Part shown: in pieces, positions 10,971-22,916 of the stretch
How positions within the stretch are numbered: position 1 is the stretch's first letter
How the letters are laid out: each line of letters opens with the position of its first letter
NCBI GenBank assembly: GCA_037178975.1
Contig: JASJZH010000006.1
Location: 6,882,001 to 6,946,000 of the forward strand
Length of the DNA stretch: 64,000 nucleotides
Reading direction: 5' to 3'
Origin: Oscheius tipulae
Lineage: Eukaryota; Nematoda; Chromadorea; Rhabditida; Rhabditidae
Program-made: the position numbers and the translations under genes
The notes under the pieces: generated by a model
Seen by the model: only the letters and a program-made list of their open reading frames with translations
Database searches by the model: none
What the model was told of the DNA's origin: nothing

Positions 10971-11362
10971 TTGACTACTTCAGGATCATTAGCTCTCTAG
11001 TTATTGGGATCAGGTCCACGTTTCGTGCAAGACAATTCACATGTATACATTTTGTCAATAGTTTCTTCATTATATCACTGCTTCGCTCTAACATTATGAT
11101 GTGTTTATGAATAAACGTTCTTTTAAAGATATCATGATGACACAATTACAGGCTTCCAACTTTCTTTAGAAACAAACCAAATCTTGAGGGCCAAAATATT
11201 TGATGGTTGCAAGTTTACACTGAGTAGTTCAGACAGCTACCTAACCGATTCCTCGGTTGCTTCCGATCAACCTTTTGCAAAAACACAATAACACCAAGCT
11301 AAAACGTTGTACGTTAATGAAAGACAATAAATTAAGTTGGTGTAGTGTACAAACATTTGATG
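10971..11362. other. Convergent 3' intergenic region
   Basis: This lies between the Mad3-like gene (+) and the FN3 gene (-), with an AATAAA at 11109-11114 for the former. No further gene is seen. Confidence 0.5.
11109..11114 (+). terminator. Poly(A) signal AATAAA (Mad3-like gene)
   Basis: A canonical hexamer about 140 nt past the stop codon. Confidence 0.65.
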
Positions 11363-14300
11363 CTATCTAAGAGTTGAGTATGCTGTCTCGCAGTGTGTTG
11401 GATATGCACCATCCTCTGTTAGACTCTTCGACTCTCGGAATGCAGAGCTCATCCCATGAGCAGCCAGTCTATAACCACTCTTTTGCTACGAAGACGTATC
11501 AGCGGATACCTTGATTGCATCCGGATTACAGCTAATAATCCTTATATACTCGTAGTCGGTCATGCGCATCTGTTCGAAACGACCTTCAGGCAGCGTCGGA
11601 TCACCACCCCATGGTCGGTAGTCGACGTCAGTTTTTGCTCCTGCAAATTGGCGTCATCAAATTAGAGCAACTGTCAGTTGTCAGACTCGTTGAGCAAATT
11701 GTGCATCCGACCTACCGGGGGCAAGGTCCGTCTTCATTTCGAACTGCTCTCTCGCGCTATACTCATTCTCTCCCGTGTACAACATTGGTATTATTTGTAC
11801 AGAATAACGTGTTCCTTGGCGCAAATTGCGCAATACTATCGAGGTCTGTAAACAATCGGCAACTTTTCAAGCTCGAATAGTTGAACTCACGTTCTGAGAG
11901 TTGCTGATAACAACTTTTGACCATTGCTCGGGAGAAATATCTTTCCTGTCAGTGTAGAGGATAGTCGATCCTGTAAAAATTCAAGTTTATCTAGCCTGTT
12001 CTATGCCTGTATCAACTGTTAGCATCTGCGTATCTCTATGTTTACCGAGTTCATACATTTTTTGGACAATGTTATTCAAAAGCTTGCTGCAGTTGCTTGG
12101 CATTGTTAGGCCAGCTCAATAAGACGCTTGTACCTGTTACTCGATCGAGTATTTCCTCAGGATATGTCCAGGCAATATGCACAACTCCTGGTGCGATATT
12201 CCTGTAGGAGAGTGAGTTTCCATCTGCCGACGGCAAAATATGAGGAGCATCTTCTGAAAATGCATTATTGGTATTGCGAATGTTTTGTAGCAGGAAGCCA
12301 GGGACAGAGAAAAGCAATTTGGCAGGGTTATTTGAGCGCTGGATGATCTATCTAACAGAGGATTGTGCAGGACATTAAGCAGTTTTCCACACGATCTACT
12401 GTTTTATATTTATTATTCAAACGGGTTAGTATGCTGTGGATCGGTATTCCTCCAATCTGAAAGGTGTAGGTTAGTGCTAATGATTCGAAAGTGCGAAAGA
12501 ATTGTGACTTACCAACTGTCTTGAACCTGTAGACCGAGGAAGCTCGAAGAAGGGTACCATTCCTGTAGCGAACATTTACCCTCACGTAGTAGACAGTCGA
12601 GCTTTTCAGATTGTTTAATGCGATTGAAGCCTCTGGCGAGTTAAGCCTTATGAATCGCCATTCTTGTTCAGGACGATTCTTAAAGATGCCCTGTTACTCA
12701 CACTTTGCTGTCTTTCCTTTACGTCAACTTTTTGCTTCACACCTCTTTTCTAAAGAACTGGAATAGTATGATATTCAGCCATCAAAAGAGCATAAACTTA
12801 GCAACTTAACTGTGACAAAGGAAATTTAAAGCGGCTTTGAAAGTATAGAATGTGTCTGTATAAAAACTGAGATATTTTTGATCGCTTAATTGTTCTCTGT
12901 GAAGCATCCATAAACGTGTATGCATGTTGCTCTCGAAAATCTCCAGATGCTATGAATTATTCGTTGGATATCTCGTACGGCGGACAAGAGAACTTACAAG
13001 ATCCTCGCTCAGGTAAACATCGTAGCCCGCCACGCGGTCGACTTGAACAAATCTGAACTCACTATCAGCTGGCCTCTTTCCTTCCGTAACTCACGGTTCC
13101 AATATCCACTGTACTTTGACAGAATTGACCTCATGCGAATATATCACATCCACTTTTTGAATAGGATTTTGCTCAACCTCTGGTGTTTTGAACTTAAACA
13201 TTCCACTCTGGGTCACTTGATTATTCTGTAGGACTGTTGTGATCCTCAGAACGTACTCCGTGTTGCTGAAACGTCCAGAATTAGCATATAAATTGCAATA
13301 CTTTGTTGACACAAAAACCTTTGCTTCCAATAAAAGAACGCAATGTTTTAGTTTCAGCATCATTGAATGGTTGCAGTGGAAAAAATAGTTAGAATAACAT
13401 ACACTTTGAGACCATGAAGCACGGCACTGGGATTGGCACCACGGAACTGTATGTTCTTCCAGTTGCTCTCCCCTGCCTCTGTGTATTGTACATCGTATGC
13501 TGAACGCGAATAATAATTAGATATTGACTATTGCTCTTTGTTCTCAAATTTTGTTTTTGCTCAGTTCCGATAATCCGACCACCACCACGGAAGAGAAAAG
13601 TGGTCTTCGGTGATTCAACTTACCGACGACCCTGTTCCTCTTTTCGGGCGGGACCTCCCACGACAAATTGACATTTCCTGGCCCTCTTCCCGTGAAGTGA
13701 CTGCTGACAATGAGATTTCCGATCTCCACATAATCCTCGCCTAGAGTACGAAATATTACCGGTCTTGCGTAATCTCTGAGGGCTTACTGGCTGGCAGATT
13801 GATCTCCACAATAGCCGCAGTCGATGAGACAGCTCCTTGCTTCTTTGAAGCAGTGCGAATGGTCATTTCGTATTTCTCTCCTGGAATCAGCTTGCCCATT
13901 GTGAATCCCGTTGTTGCCGTTTTAATCTGAAAAAAGAATATTGTACATACGCCCTCTACAAAACAGGGATGTGACATAGATTTGAACGGCAGTTCCGCGT
14001 TGCCTTGCCCTCTAGCCCGCAATTTCGGAAATCATTTTGCAACATCCCTACGGATTAGTATCATAATTCTAGACACCCTCTGATCTTTGAGAGGGTGAAA
14101 CATACCTTATCCTGCCTTTTCAATTTTAAGCCTCGTAAACTCACTTGTTTCCTAGCCAACGATGTTCCGGAATCGGAGGTCAGTTGCTGAACGTTCAATA
14201 CATAGTAGATATCTTAAACTTTTGATTTCACATAAAAGTGCGGTTGTTAACCTTCCCCCGTCTGTCCCTCGTTCGGTTTCCACTGAACTTGAACCCTGCT

Positions 14301-15225
14301 CGGACTCAAAACATGAGCAGTAAAGTCCAAAGGAGGGAGGAGCTCTCCCTCGTCGACCAACACGTCTCCTATAGCGATCTAAACCCATTTCACATCTTTT
14401 TGTTTCATGGGAATCTCTTGCCTTCTTGTTAATGGTGATCACTAACTCCTGTCCGAATGGTTCAATTATGTGGCCACTGCGTTCCCCTTGAACCTAAAAG
14501 AGATAATAGTTGAAAATTGCAGACTATTGGAAGATTTGCCTGCCCATTATTCTTTAGTAGTTGTCTGAACCTCTTGAGCCTACCTGAACGAGCAACTGGT
14601 CTCCGCTTCGCGCGCTCTCGGGTAAGGCTAGTCGGACCTGCGTGCCAGCTGCTCTCACGTAGTTCCAGGCAACATCTGTATGCAGCTTGTAGCGGACCAA
14701 GAAATTGGTTCCTAAACATGACAGATTGTTCCATATGCATACTCTTTGGATAATTTGTAGAAAAGATCCTTCTAACAGTGTTACCGTTTACGAGAACAGC
14801 ACAATGAGCATCTCAAGTGTTTTAAGTGTGTTTTACGTCGGAAAGGATAGTCCGTAAAACAGGCATTACATTAGGCTCTCGCATTTCAATAATGGCTTCA
14901 ACATCAGCCTTTATTAGCTTAAAGATCAACACTCTCTCTGAACCTATTCAAGTGCGAAGGGTTTAGTTCCGCCCTTCGTTCCTGTTTCCTCTTTCAACAG
15001 CTTTTCAACTGATTCGCCTAAAAAGTCTTATCGTCTCCTGTTCCGAGATGACCAGTGTTCAGATGATAAAAGCTCACCGTCTACTGCTTGTGTAAGATCC
15101 CATTCCACGACAATAGAATTAGACTCTTGGTGAAAGCGGGACTTTAGCTGTCGGACCAGGGGCAAGCCGTCAGAATCAGCTGCGAAGAGCACGAGAAGCC
15201 CTGCGACGAACGGGACGAGGAGCAT
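11363..15225 (-). CDS. Secreted multi-fibronectin-III protein, unrecognised family
   Basis: The start at 15225 gives a strong signal peptide (MLLVPFVAGLLVLFAADSDG). Exons then encode a chain of fibronectin type III-like beta-sandwich segments. Examples are LPPLDFTAHVLSPSRVQVQW (about 14300), IYYVLNVQQLTSDSG, MGKLIPGEKYEMTIRTASKK, GPGNVNLSWEVPPEKRNRVV, TPEVEQNPIQKVDVIY with SVKVQWILEP, NNLKSSTVYYVRVNVRYRNG, and APGVVHIAWTYPEEILDRV. At least five repeats are visible, each showing the W and Y-x-V-x-V signatures. The C-terminal exon near 11520-11640 (DYRPWGGDPTLPEGRFEQMR) is not FN3, and no transmembrane helix is seen. The likely stop is at 11363-11365, reached through a 30-nt intron. Without that splice the frame stops near 11500. 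Many exon boundaries remain uncertain. It is probably an extracellular matrix or adhesion protein (inference). Confidence 0.65.
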
Positions 15226-16644
15226 CCCGCGAAGTGGACGGGTGCTTATCTGCTAGTGATAGATAGCTGGCAACAACTGCCCCAGGAGTACACTGGGTAA
15301 TGCATACGCGACCGGTTACCTCACAACTGACCAGCCAGGTATGTGTGGCCACCTCTGAACATGCGCTCTGAGCAATTTAAACACATGGGAGAGGAAGTTT
15401 TTGAACTCGTTTCTCGTCTATTCGTCAATGTTTCCAACACCCCTTTTCCGCGCGAATTTGCCCAATTAGACTGTTGGCCGAAAATCGCAATTTGTCAGAA
15501 TGAATTTGCTCGTGACTCTTGTGTTTATAGGTCCAATCCAAAACCTTATCATTCTAACGTGACATCTAGTGCCAGGTTCGTAGATAAAGTCTGCCTCACA
15601 GCTGATAGGACACACTTTTGCAAAGCAGGACAGTTAATCACTGCTCAGGTGGAACACTAAATAGGCTTCGAGGGAACCTTGGGGCTGTAACAATATCTGT
15701 TTTGCTGCCCTACTCTGGATACAAATTGTTAATTGAACACTGATCTACGTCAAAACATCTGGGATTGGTTCTAAAACGCCTTCCATCTGCCACAAGTAGC
15801 ACGCTATCATGCCCGTGTTTTCACACATTCAGGTTTTGTTGCCCGCAAGAAAAAGCTGAATAGAGATCTCTGGCTTCAGCAATCGCCTGTCAACAGTGCT
15901 CATCTAGCGTAAGAATAGACTGCTAACAATTAGACATCGAGTAATTTTAGCTTAATATGATAAGTACAACCTACTCCTTTGATAAAAACAAGCAATTTCA
16001 AGATGTTCCACTCTTCGCGAAACCCAAAAGTACAACAAATCTATCTTCAAGTATTTATCTGATTTCAGCCGTAGTTTAGCAAAAAAGGTCTCATTCGCTA
16101 TTTTTAACCGCTCTGACGTAAAGTTTACTCGAGATTCTTCCTCCTTTCTCTGAATACAATGGGAAGCATAAACGAAAACGGCTCTTTCACATGCATATTC
16201 AAGAATTTCATGCAGTGTTAAGTTCTGTTTTCTCATCCGACACATCTTTTGAATGCTCACTCTTTCTCTTCTTCTTTAGTAAATTGAGCTAACGCCGAGA
16301 TCCACATATTCTGACCATAAAATAAAATAGCACATGGATTAGCATCAGAAAAACTTTCTTAGCGGCGACAACAATGGCTTCAAAGTAACAATTGCTGCCG
16401 AATTTATGCTATAGTCGATTCATGGGCTATCTATTCCTGTGTGTAACTAAGGTTTGTATCATTTTAAAGCTACAATTTCAAGTACAAATAGTACGACTTT
16501 TCATGTCTCATGTAGGAGACCAAAACAAAATTTAGTTCTTTTCAAATTTTCAGATCACAAAAGTCGCTTAAACAAAAGTGCAATCTGGGTTTGCAAATGC
16601 AGATGCAGAGAGTAATCATGCTGAAACTACTGTAAAATTAGTTT

Positions 16645-16669
16645 ACTTATAGTGGCAATCACTATAAGT
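16645..16669. repeat. Perfect 10-bp inverted repeat, 5-nt loop
   Basis: ACTTATAGTG, then GCAAT, then CACTATAAGT: the two arms are exact reverse complements. It lies alone in non-coding sequence about 830 bp upstream of the GPCR start. It could be a cruciform or operator-like site, or the remnant of a small inverted-repeat element. Confidence 0.7.
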
Positions 16670-17489
16670 GAATTAAGTTTCTGCCTTTCGAGCCTATAAG
16701 AAGTGCAAAACAGACTATAGTGAATGTCTTAGAGACTTATTTGCTTCCAATTACGCTGAGAATGCACCCAGTTTTTTGATGAAGATCTCATATATCACCT
16801 ATGCTACCCACATGAAAGAAAGAAGAACCACTTTCTCAGCCGTCGGACCCATCCACCCTTATAAATTTCTTGTTAAATGTCTTGTCGTTCTCATTTGATC
16901 ACTTTGAAACAATGGTTCACAACCTCTCTCTCTCCCTCTGTCTTAAATATCAGGTTTCCCACCTTCTCCCTGACAGATCTCTTTACCTAATTGCAGTACA
17001 TACGCAACTTTCTGTTTATTGTTGCCTCACTCACTTCCTCCGGATTTGTTGTGTTCATTTAAGAGAGGAAGCTGTCCTTCCACTCTACACATACATATGA
17101 TGAACTACTTCTTTTCATCCCTTCTCATTAGTAATACATCGCGGAGTTGCTTAAACCTTACGCGAAGAGACGAGATCTGAGAAATCCTCGTGCTTTAAGC
17201 CGTCTGGACTGCCCCGCCCTCCAGGATGCCGTGTAATTCAGTTCGGAAACTTGGAGCCTCTGTTCATTTGTGCATTCATAACCGCGTTGATCTTTCTGAA
17301 AAGTTTCTGATCGAAATCTTTCGTTCCTTATCTGACCCCCTCAGCCCACCATGACCCCCATGCAACGTGTGTTTTGATTCGTCACAAAACACCGGTGTCC
17401 TGGATGAATTTTTCACTACCAGAGCCTGACAAAATGAGCAATATTTGATTCTTCTTCTTTCTGTGGGCTTTGTTGACACATACCTTGCA

Positions 17490-17499
17490 TTTTTTTCAG
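17490..17499 (+). other. Candidate SL trans-splice acceptor (GPCR gene)
   Basis: A T-rich TTTTTTCAG ends one base before the ATG at 17501. This is the position expected for a nematode spliced-leader acceptor. It could instead be the 3' end of a 5'-UTR intron. Confidence 0.5.
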
Positions 17500-17500
17500 A

Positions 17501-19014
17501 ATGAACGACTCTGCAGCGCCGATTGTTGATCTAGAACCAACGACATCAGAACTCATCGAGATGTTCTACCAGCTATCTTTCTTTCTTGTGGGAACTCCAA
17601 TTAACATCGCAGCCTTTGTTAAAACCAAAAAGTAAGACCAAAGTTCTTATACCTTGCAAAACCAAAATTTCCAGGTACATGCGTGAAGGAGGAATGGAAT
17701 CGCGTCTTCTTAGACTCAGCAGACAATTACTTATAGCCCATTTGCTCGTACTATCAATATACGGAGTATGGAGGAGTTATTGGTTCTATAATATTGTTTG
17801 GATCCAAGGTATTGAATAGAAAGCCGCGGAATATAAAAGAATTTTAAGGTGACTTCCTCTGTAAAGTCTTCTCATTCATGACAGCTCTCCCATTCCATCT
17901 GTGGTCGAATTTAGTAGCAGCGATTGCTGTTGATATGTTGTTCTGTATAACGTGAGTACTTTTTCCAGTAACTGACGCACGTTAGCCAACGCTAGACACG
18001 GCTAATTAGGGCTCTCTGCTTTTGATCTCCGTCAACTCGGCAGACAGACATCTGAAGGCAACACATACTTCCGGAAATCGTAGACAACAACAAGATCTTA
18101 GATTACAGGTCTCCTCTGAATAGTTACCGAACAGCGGAACATCGAGTCACTTCCTTAATTGCCATTTCCTGGGGAGCTGCTGTTATTTGCTCCATTCCAA
18201 TGTTAATATTGCGAGGAACCATCAAAATAGGTGCGAGTGGAGAAGACGGCGAGTTCGAGCAGTGTTATCCGCTTGTCAATGTGAGGAGCTGAAGATGTCC
18301 AGCTTAAAGAACTTTTAAGGTATACAGCCCGGAAGCGCTCATCGCCTTCAGCGTCTTCCACGTCTTGACTTCATTCTACATTCCGCTTTTTATTGTCATC
18401 ATATGCTACTCCATAATCGGATTTTCGTTAAGACGTCAAATGGCTGAGAGGAAGACTCTACACATGGGTCGGGCTGTGCATTATCTCTCTGTGGATACGG
18501 TATACTAATGTTAAAACAGCAAACAAAGGCAGTTCAGACGGGATGTCAAAAGAAAAAGAAGCAAAATTGTGCCAAGGCTCGGTTTCTGAGAGCCACAGCG
18601 GCAATTATTGCCACATTTGTCATCACATGGCTTCCCTACCAAATTTTGGCCCTCGTGCGAGTGACATGTGATGAGAATGGGCTATGTCAACGAATCACGA
18701 GCAAATTGACATGGCTTCAGGCTATCATAATTGCGAGGTATTGTTGTTGTTTTCCAGCGTCAAACGTGTCCTTTTCCAGCACATGCATCAACCCATTCCT
18801 ATATAGATTTGGCGATTCCGGCAAGAAGCTCTCGTCTAAATCTTGTACAAATACGGAGACGGCATTAAGAGTAGGGTTGAAGTTTGTTTTAAAGCTCACG
18901 TGCTTTTTCCAGACTAACAATAGCTATTCTATAAAAAGAACAAGGAGCAACAGCAGTGGCAATGTTCCCGGGACGAGGATGGGCAGATTCACTCCGGATC
19001 GGCCTTTTGTATAA
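17501..19014 (+). CDS. GnRH/AKH-receptor-like rhodopsin-family GPCR
   Basis: The start at 17501 follows an SL-type acceptor. Exons assemble seven membrane segments: TM1 (MFYQLSFFLVGTPINIAAF), TM2 (LLRLSRQLLIAHLLVL), TM3 with FHLWSNLVAAIAVDMLFCIT, TM4 (SLIAISWGAAVICSIPMLIL), and TM5 (VFHVLTSFYIPLFIVIICYS). TM6 is AAIIATFVITWLPYQILALV and TM7 is AIIIASTCINPFLYRFG. The usual DRY is replaced by a VDMLFCIT-type sequence at the end of TM3, and NPxxY appears as NPFLY. Cysteines in extracellular loops 1 and 2 are present. The overall pattern fits nematode GNRR receptors for GnRH/AKH-like neuropeptides, but this is family-level recognition only. The C-terminal tail is Ser/Arg-rich. One intron acceptor is AAG (before the second-loop exon). 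Confidence 0.7.
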
Positions 19015-19981
19015 ATGTGTTCATATTACTCACGGTTATTTTGATCTCACGCGTGTATACACTTTGCTCGAGTTTCTGCTTATCTTGTACATAAAAAAAA
19101 CTTTGTCTTAATGGATTGAATGCCTTATTTGTTTTTCATATAATGGTGACCTCGCGTTGCTCCTGATGACTTGTCATTTATGCCACATTGAAACGACTAT
19201 CGATTATCACCTAGGCAATGGCTAGCTATGCAAAAAGCGGTGCGCGAGTCTCGCTTTTCACGCAACTTTTGAAAACTTGTTCATTCAACTCATTTGTCTT
19301 TTGCTACTTTTCTATCAAAATATCATCTTATCACTCTCTTGTGTAATAAAGTTCAACTGTAAAGACCATTGAGAGCCATTTGCTAACGATACTTGTCACA
19401 TCACTTTTTGTAATGTCTACCATTCGAAAAACTCCTCGCAGATGTTTTGCCTTATGCAAAAGGACAGCCGGTCTAGCTGTCTGCGTATCTCGTGCACTTT
19501 CTATTTTAAACAGTCTGTCCTGATCTGCCGCGCTCTTGCATTTCCCTGAAACAGCGCAACACATTGTCGGTTCCAATCTTTGCTCTCGTTTCTTTTGTCC
19601 CCCAGTACCGTCTGTATTATTCGTGCCACTGCCTGCCTTTACTCGCGTGATCACCTGGAATTGTTTCGACCCATACCCACCCGCCTGAATACTCCCCTTT
19701 ACCCAAATCGATAAGAAATGTGCCTCTACTATTGTGTATTGACCTCTATACCAAATAAACATCACTTTTTTTAATTATTCGCACTATAAATAAACTATAG
19801 ATAGCTATGGATAGACCACATGTATTTTTCTCAGACGGCGACTCTGCCACGTGCACTTCGATCAAACACTATGGCGATCAATCTTTCGCTGTCCAGCGCC
19901 GAGTTGTGCGCCACTTGTCACATTAACTTTTTTCCAATCTCACTTGTTGCCATCCTAATCTCCTTGTCTTTCAGGTAAAAC
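19015..19981. other. Intergenic, cbs-1 promoter
   Basis: No gene is seen. A 144-codon minus-strand frame at 19331-19765 lacks any recognisable domain and has no splice partners. The 3' part should hold the cbs-1 promoter and ends at its acceptor TTTCAG (to 19974). Confidence 0.5.
19966..19974 (+). other. Candidate SL trans-splice acceptor (cbs-1)
   Basis: GTCTTTCAG lies 7 nt before the ATG at 19982, matching nematode acceptor consensus. Confidence 0.5.
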
Positions 19982-22747
19982 ATGTCCTACGACCCGAATG
20001 CTCACGTTATCGAATGGACTGGTAATGGAGCCACCATGGATGGCAAGGAATTCCCTGCCAAGGAGAATACGTGAGTTTTTCACTTGACTGCCATTTGAAA
20101 CCTTACAGTACCCGTCCCAAGTGGTTCAACAACATCCTGGAAGCCAATGGAAGAACGCCGATGAGTCGCCTGAACAAAATTCCTGGCTCTCTTAGCCTCG
20201 AGCCCACTTTCTGTAAGTTATTTCTCTCTATTTTGTATGCAGGAACAGCACACGTGCGTTTTGGCAGTGATTATTCGCTATCACAGTTGCGCTTCACGAT
20301 AAGATTAAAGAACTGGTCTAGCACGCTTGCTTTTGATTCCGAAACCAAGGTGACAGACATTTTGAAAGGAAACACTGAACTTAACGGACTGTTTGCAGAC
20401 GTGAAGCTGGATTACCTCAACGTGGGAGGATCGAGTGATGACCGTGCTGCTATCCGCATGCTCGAAATTGCCGAGGAGAATGGTCTCACGAAGGACAAAA
20501 CAGTCGTGGCACCAGCTACTGGAAACATGGCTCTCGGAATTGCTCTGGCCTGTGTAGTCAAGGGCTACAAGTGAGTGTAGCCGCTTGGTTTGTAAAAATC
20601 ACTTTTAGGTGCATCATTGTTGCCGACGACGTCCAGCAAAACGATGTCAGCACAATTTTAAAGGCTCTGGGTACAACTGTGATCCGTGTAAACCACGAGG
20701 ACAGCTACCACCATGAGAGATCCAACTATGCCGTTGCACAAGGATACGTCAAATCGCTTCCTAACGGCTATTTCCTCGATCATGTAGGCCATTTTGTCCA
20801 TTTAACTAAATTTACTTCAGAACTGCCATGTAGGCAATCCCCTGGCTCACTATGAGACCACGGCTCGCGAAATCATCGATGGACTCGATGGAAAGGTCTC
20901 AGTGATTGTTGTTCCTGAGGGAAATGGCGGTCTTGCCACCGGTATCGCTCAGTACATCAAAGATAAGAATCTTGGAATCAAGGTATTTAACTCCTTGAAA
21001 TGCTCAAAACGTTATTTTAAGGTCATCGCCGTGACTCACACTGACCACAACCTTGTGCCTGTCCCCGAGCTTGATTCCAGAGCCAGAGGATCAGTTAGGA
21101 ATACCAAGTACTTCTCTGAACAGACTGCCTGTGCTAAGGTCAGCTTGTTTTTGTACATTTTATAAGTTTTTTTTTACAGGAATCTTTTCGCGTGGCCAGA
21201 AGACTGATCCGAGAGGAAGGAGTCATGTGCGGCCCGGCTACCGGAGCTGCTTTCGTTGTTGCCGCTGACGAGGCCAAGAGTCTCAAGTCGAGCGACAACA
21301 TTGTCATCGTCGCCACCGACGGAATCAAAAACTATCTGCAAGTTGACTACAGTTTTACACTGATGACACATTTACAGACGTCATTTCGTCGATGACCAGT
21401 GGCTGGTTGATCACAAGGTTATCAAACAGGCGGAAGTCAGAAAAGTGACTCCCCACGAGTGAGTCATTTTGACCTGGAGATCTGAAACATTGCGTTGCAG
21501 GACCTACGACAAGGAATGGCTCAAGTACGATCCTTGCACTACTGCGGGAGACTGGAAAAAGGAGAGCGGAAAGTGGCAGCACTGCGACTACAACTTCAAG
21601 CCTTACCGACCTGAGCGTCCCCTGGTGATCAACAATGTTTTGGAGGCCATTGGAAATACTCCTCTCGTCAAACTGAGAAACATTCCCAAGATTCACGGAA
21701 TAGAAGCTAACATCTGTAAGTGCTTTTCAATTACTTACCTAAATTCTTTTCAGTTGTCAAGTGCGAGTTTCTGAACTCTGGAGGATCAACCAAGGATCGT
21801 ATTGCCGCCAGAATGATTGAACTCGCCGAGCAGGAGGGAAAGTTGAAGCCGGGAATGACCGTCATTGAGCCCACTTCCGGAAACACTGGTATCGGTCTGG
21901 CTCTTGCTGCTGCCGTCAAGGGATACAAGTGCATCATCTGCATGCCAGTCAAAATGTCGAAGGAAAAGGCTCTTGCTATGGAAGCTCTTGGAGCTATTAT
22001 TGTCAGAACACCCAACGAGGCTGCCTTCGACTCGCCTGACTCTCACATCGGTGTTGCTCTCCGTCTTGTCCATGAGATTCCAGGCAGTATCATCCTTGAC
22101 CAGTACAGAAATCTTGGAAACCCGATGGCTCACTACGAGCAGACCGCTGAAGAGATTATTGATGCTCTGGATGGCAAGATCGACTACGCCTTTATTGGAG
22201 CCGGAACCGGAGGGACCGTTTCTGGAATCGCCAAGAAGTTCCAGGAAAAGGCTCAAGGTTGCCAGATCATCGGTGTTGACCCTGCTGGATCCATTCTTGC
22301 CGAAGAGGGAAAGATACACGTCGAGAAGCACGGAGAAGGATTCTACGAGGTTGAAGGAATCGGCTACGACTTTATCCCCGGAGTTCTGGAGAGATCTGTC
22401 GTCGACAAATGGATGAAGTCTACTGATGACGTAAGTTACATTTCCTGTTAGTCTTACAATAATTTTGCAGGATGCTTTCATCACAGCCAGGGATCTCATT
22501 CGCCACGAGGGAATTCTCTGCGGAGGAAGTTCGGGTACCAACTTGCACGCAGCTATCGACTATCTGAAACACCTCAATCTTCCGTCTGATGTCGCCAGGA
22601 AGACCAATGTTGTAGTTGTTCTCCCTGACGGAATCCGCAACTATCTGTATGTTTTCCATTATGATTTTTCTTATGGAACAAATTTTCAGGACCAAGTTCC
22701 TTGTCGACGGCTGGATGCACGAGAGAAACTTCCCTCTCGAGCATTAA
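19982..22747 (+). CDS. cbs-1: Cystathionine beta-synthase with two tandem catalytic modules
   Basis: One gene encodes two consecutive fold-type II PLP-enzyme modules. Module 1 (about 20100-21470) has [20 protein letters not shown], then [12 protein letters not shown], where the PLP lysine of the usual GGSTKDR is replaced by Asp, and [10 protein letters not shown] in place of PTSGNTGIG. Module 2 (about 21600-22747) has the intact site [38 protein letters not shown] and [11 protein letters not shown]. This matches C. elegans CBS-1, in which only the C-terminal module binds PLP. No N-terminal haem motif (CPWH) and no C-terminal Bateman pair are present, so regulation by S-adenosylmethionine is not expected. 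The enzyme condenses serine and homocysteine and also makes H2S. Introns are about 40 nt except one of about 185 nt after the exon ending SLEPTF. Confidence 0.93.
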
Positions 22748-22916
22748 CTCGCCCAGCATAATGTCTCACTTTCATAATGAAAACGAGTCACTAAAGTGAT
22801 ACAAAATGTTCCTGCAAATTAAAATCTTTATTGACATGACACACAATTCGTTTTCACGTTGATATTAGGGAAAGGAACCCCTTTTCGTTAAAATACGAAC
22901 GAAAAATTTCTCTCGT

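Larger units (their letters stand above)
15226..17500. other. Gene-poor interval
   Basis: This is the upstream region of the FN3 gene (minus) and of the GPCR (plus). A 105-codon frame at 15343-15660 (+) and a 102-codon frame at 15952-16260 (-) have no domain, signal or splice partners and look like chance. A perfect 10-bp inverted repeat is at 16645-16669. Confidence 0.5.

Noticed and set aside
15343-15660. 105-codon plus-strand frame with several cysteines
   Set aside because: It has no signal peptide and its cysteine spacing fits no family I know. It stands alone in a gene desert.
19331-19765. 144-codon minus-strand frame upstream of cbs-1
   Set aside because: No recognisable motif, and it lies in the expected promoter region. 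Treated as a chance frame.
20071-20574. 167-codon frame reading through the first cbs-1 introns
   Set aside because: The homologous sequence becomes continuous only when the roughly 185-nt intron after SLEPTF is removed. The read-through part has no similarity to the family.
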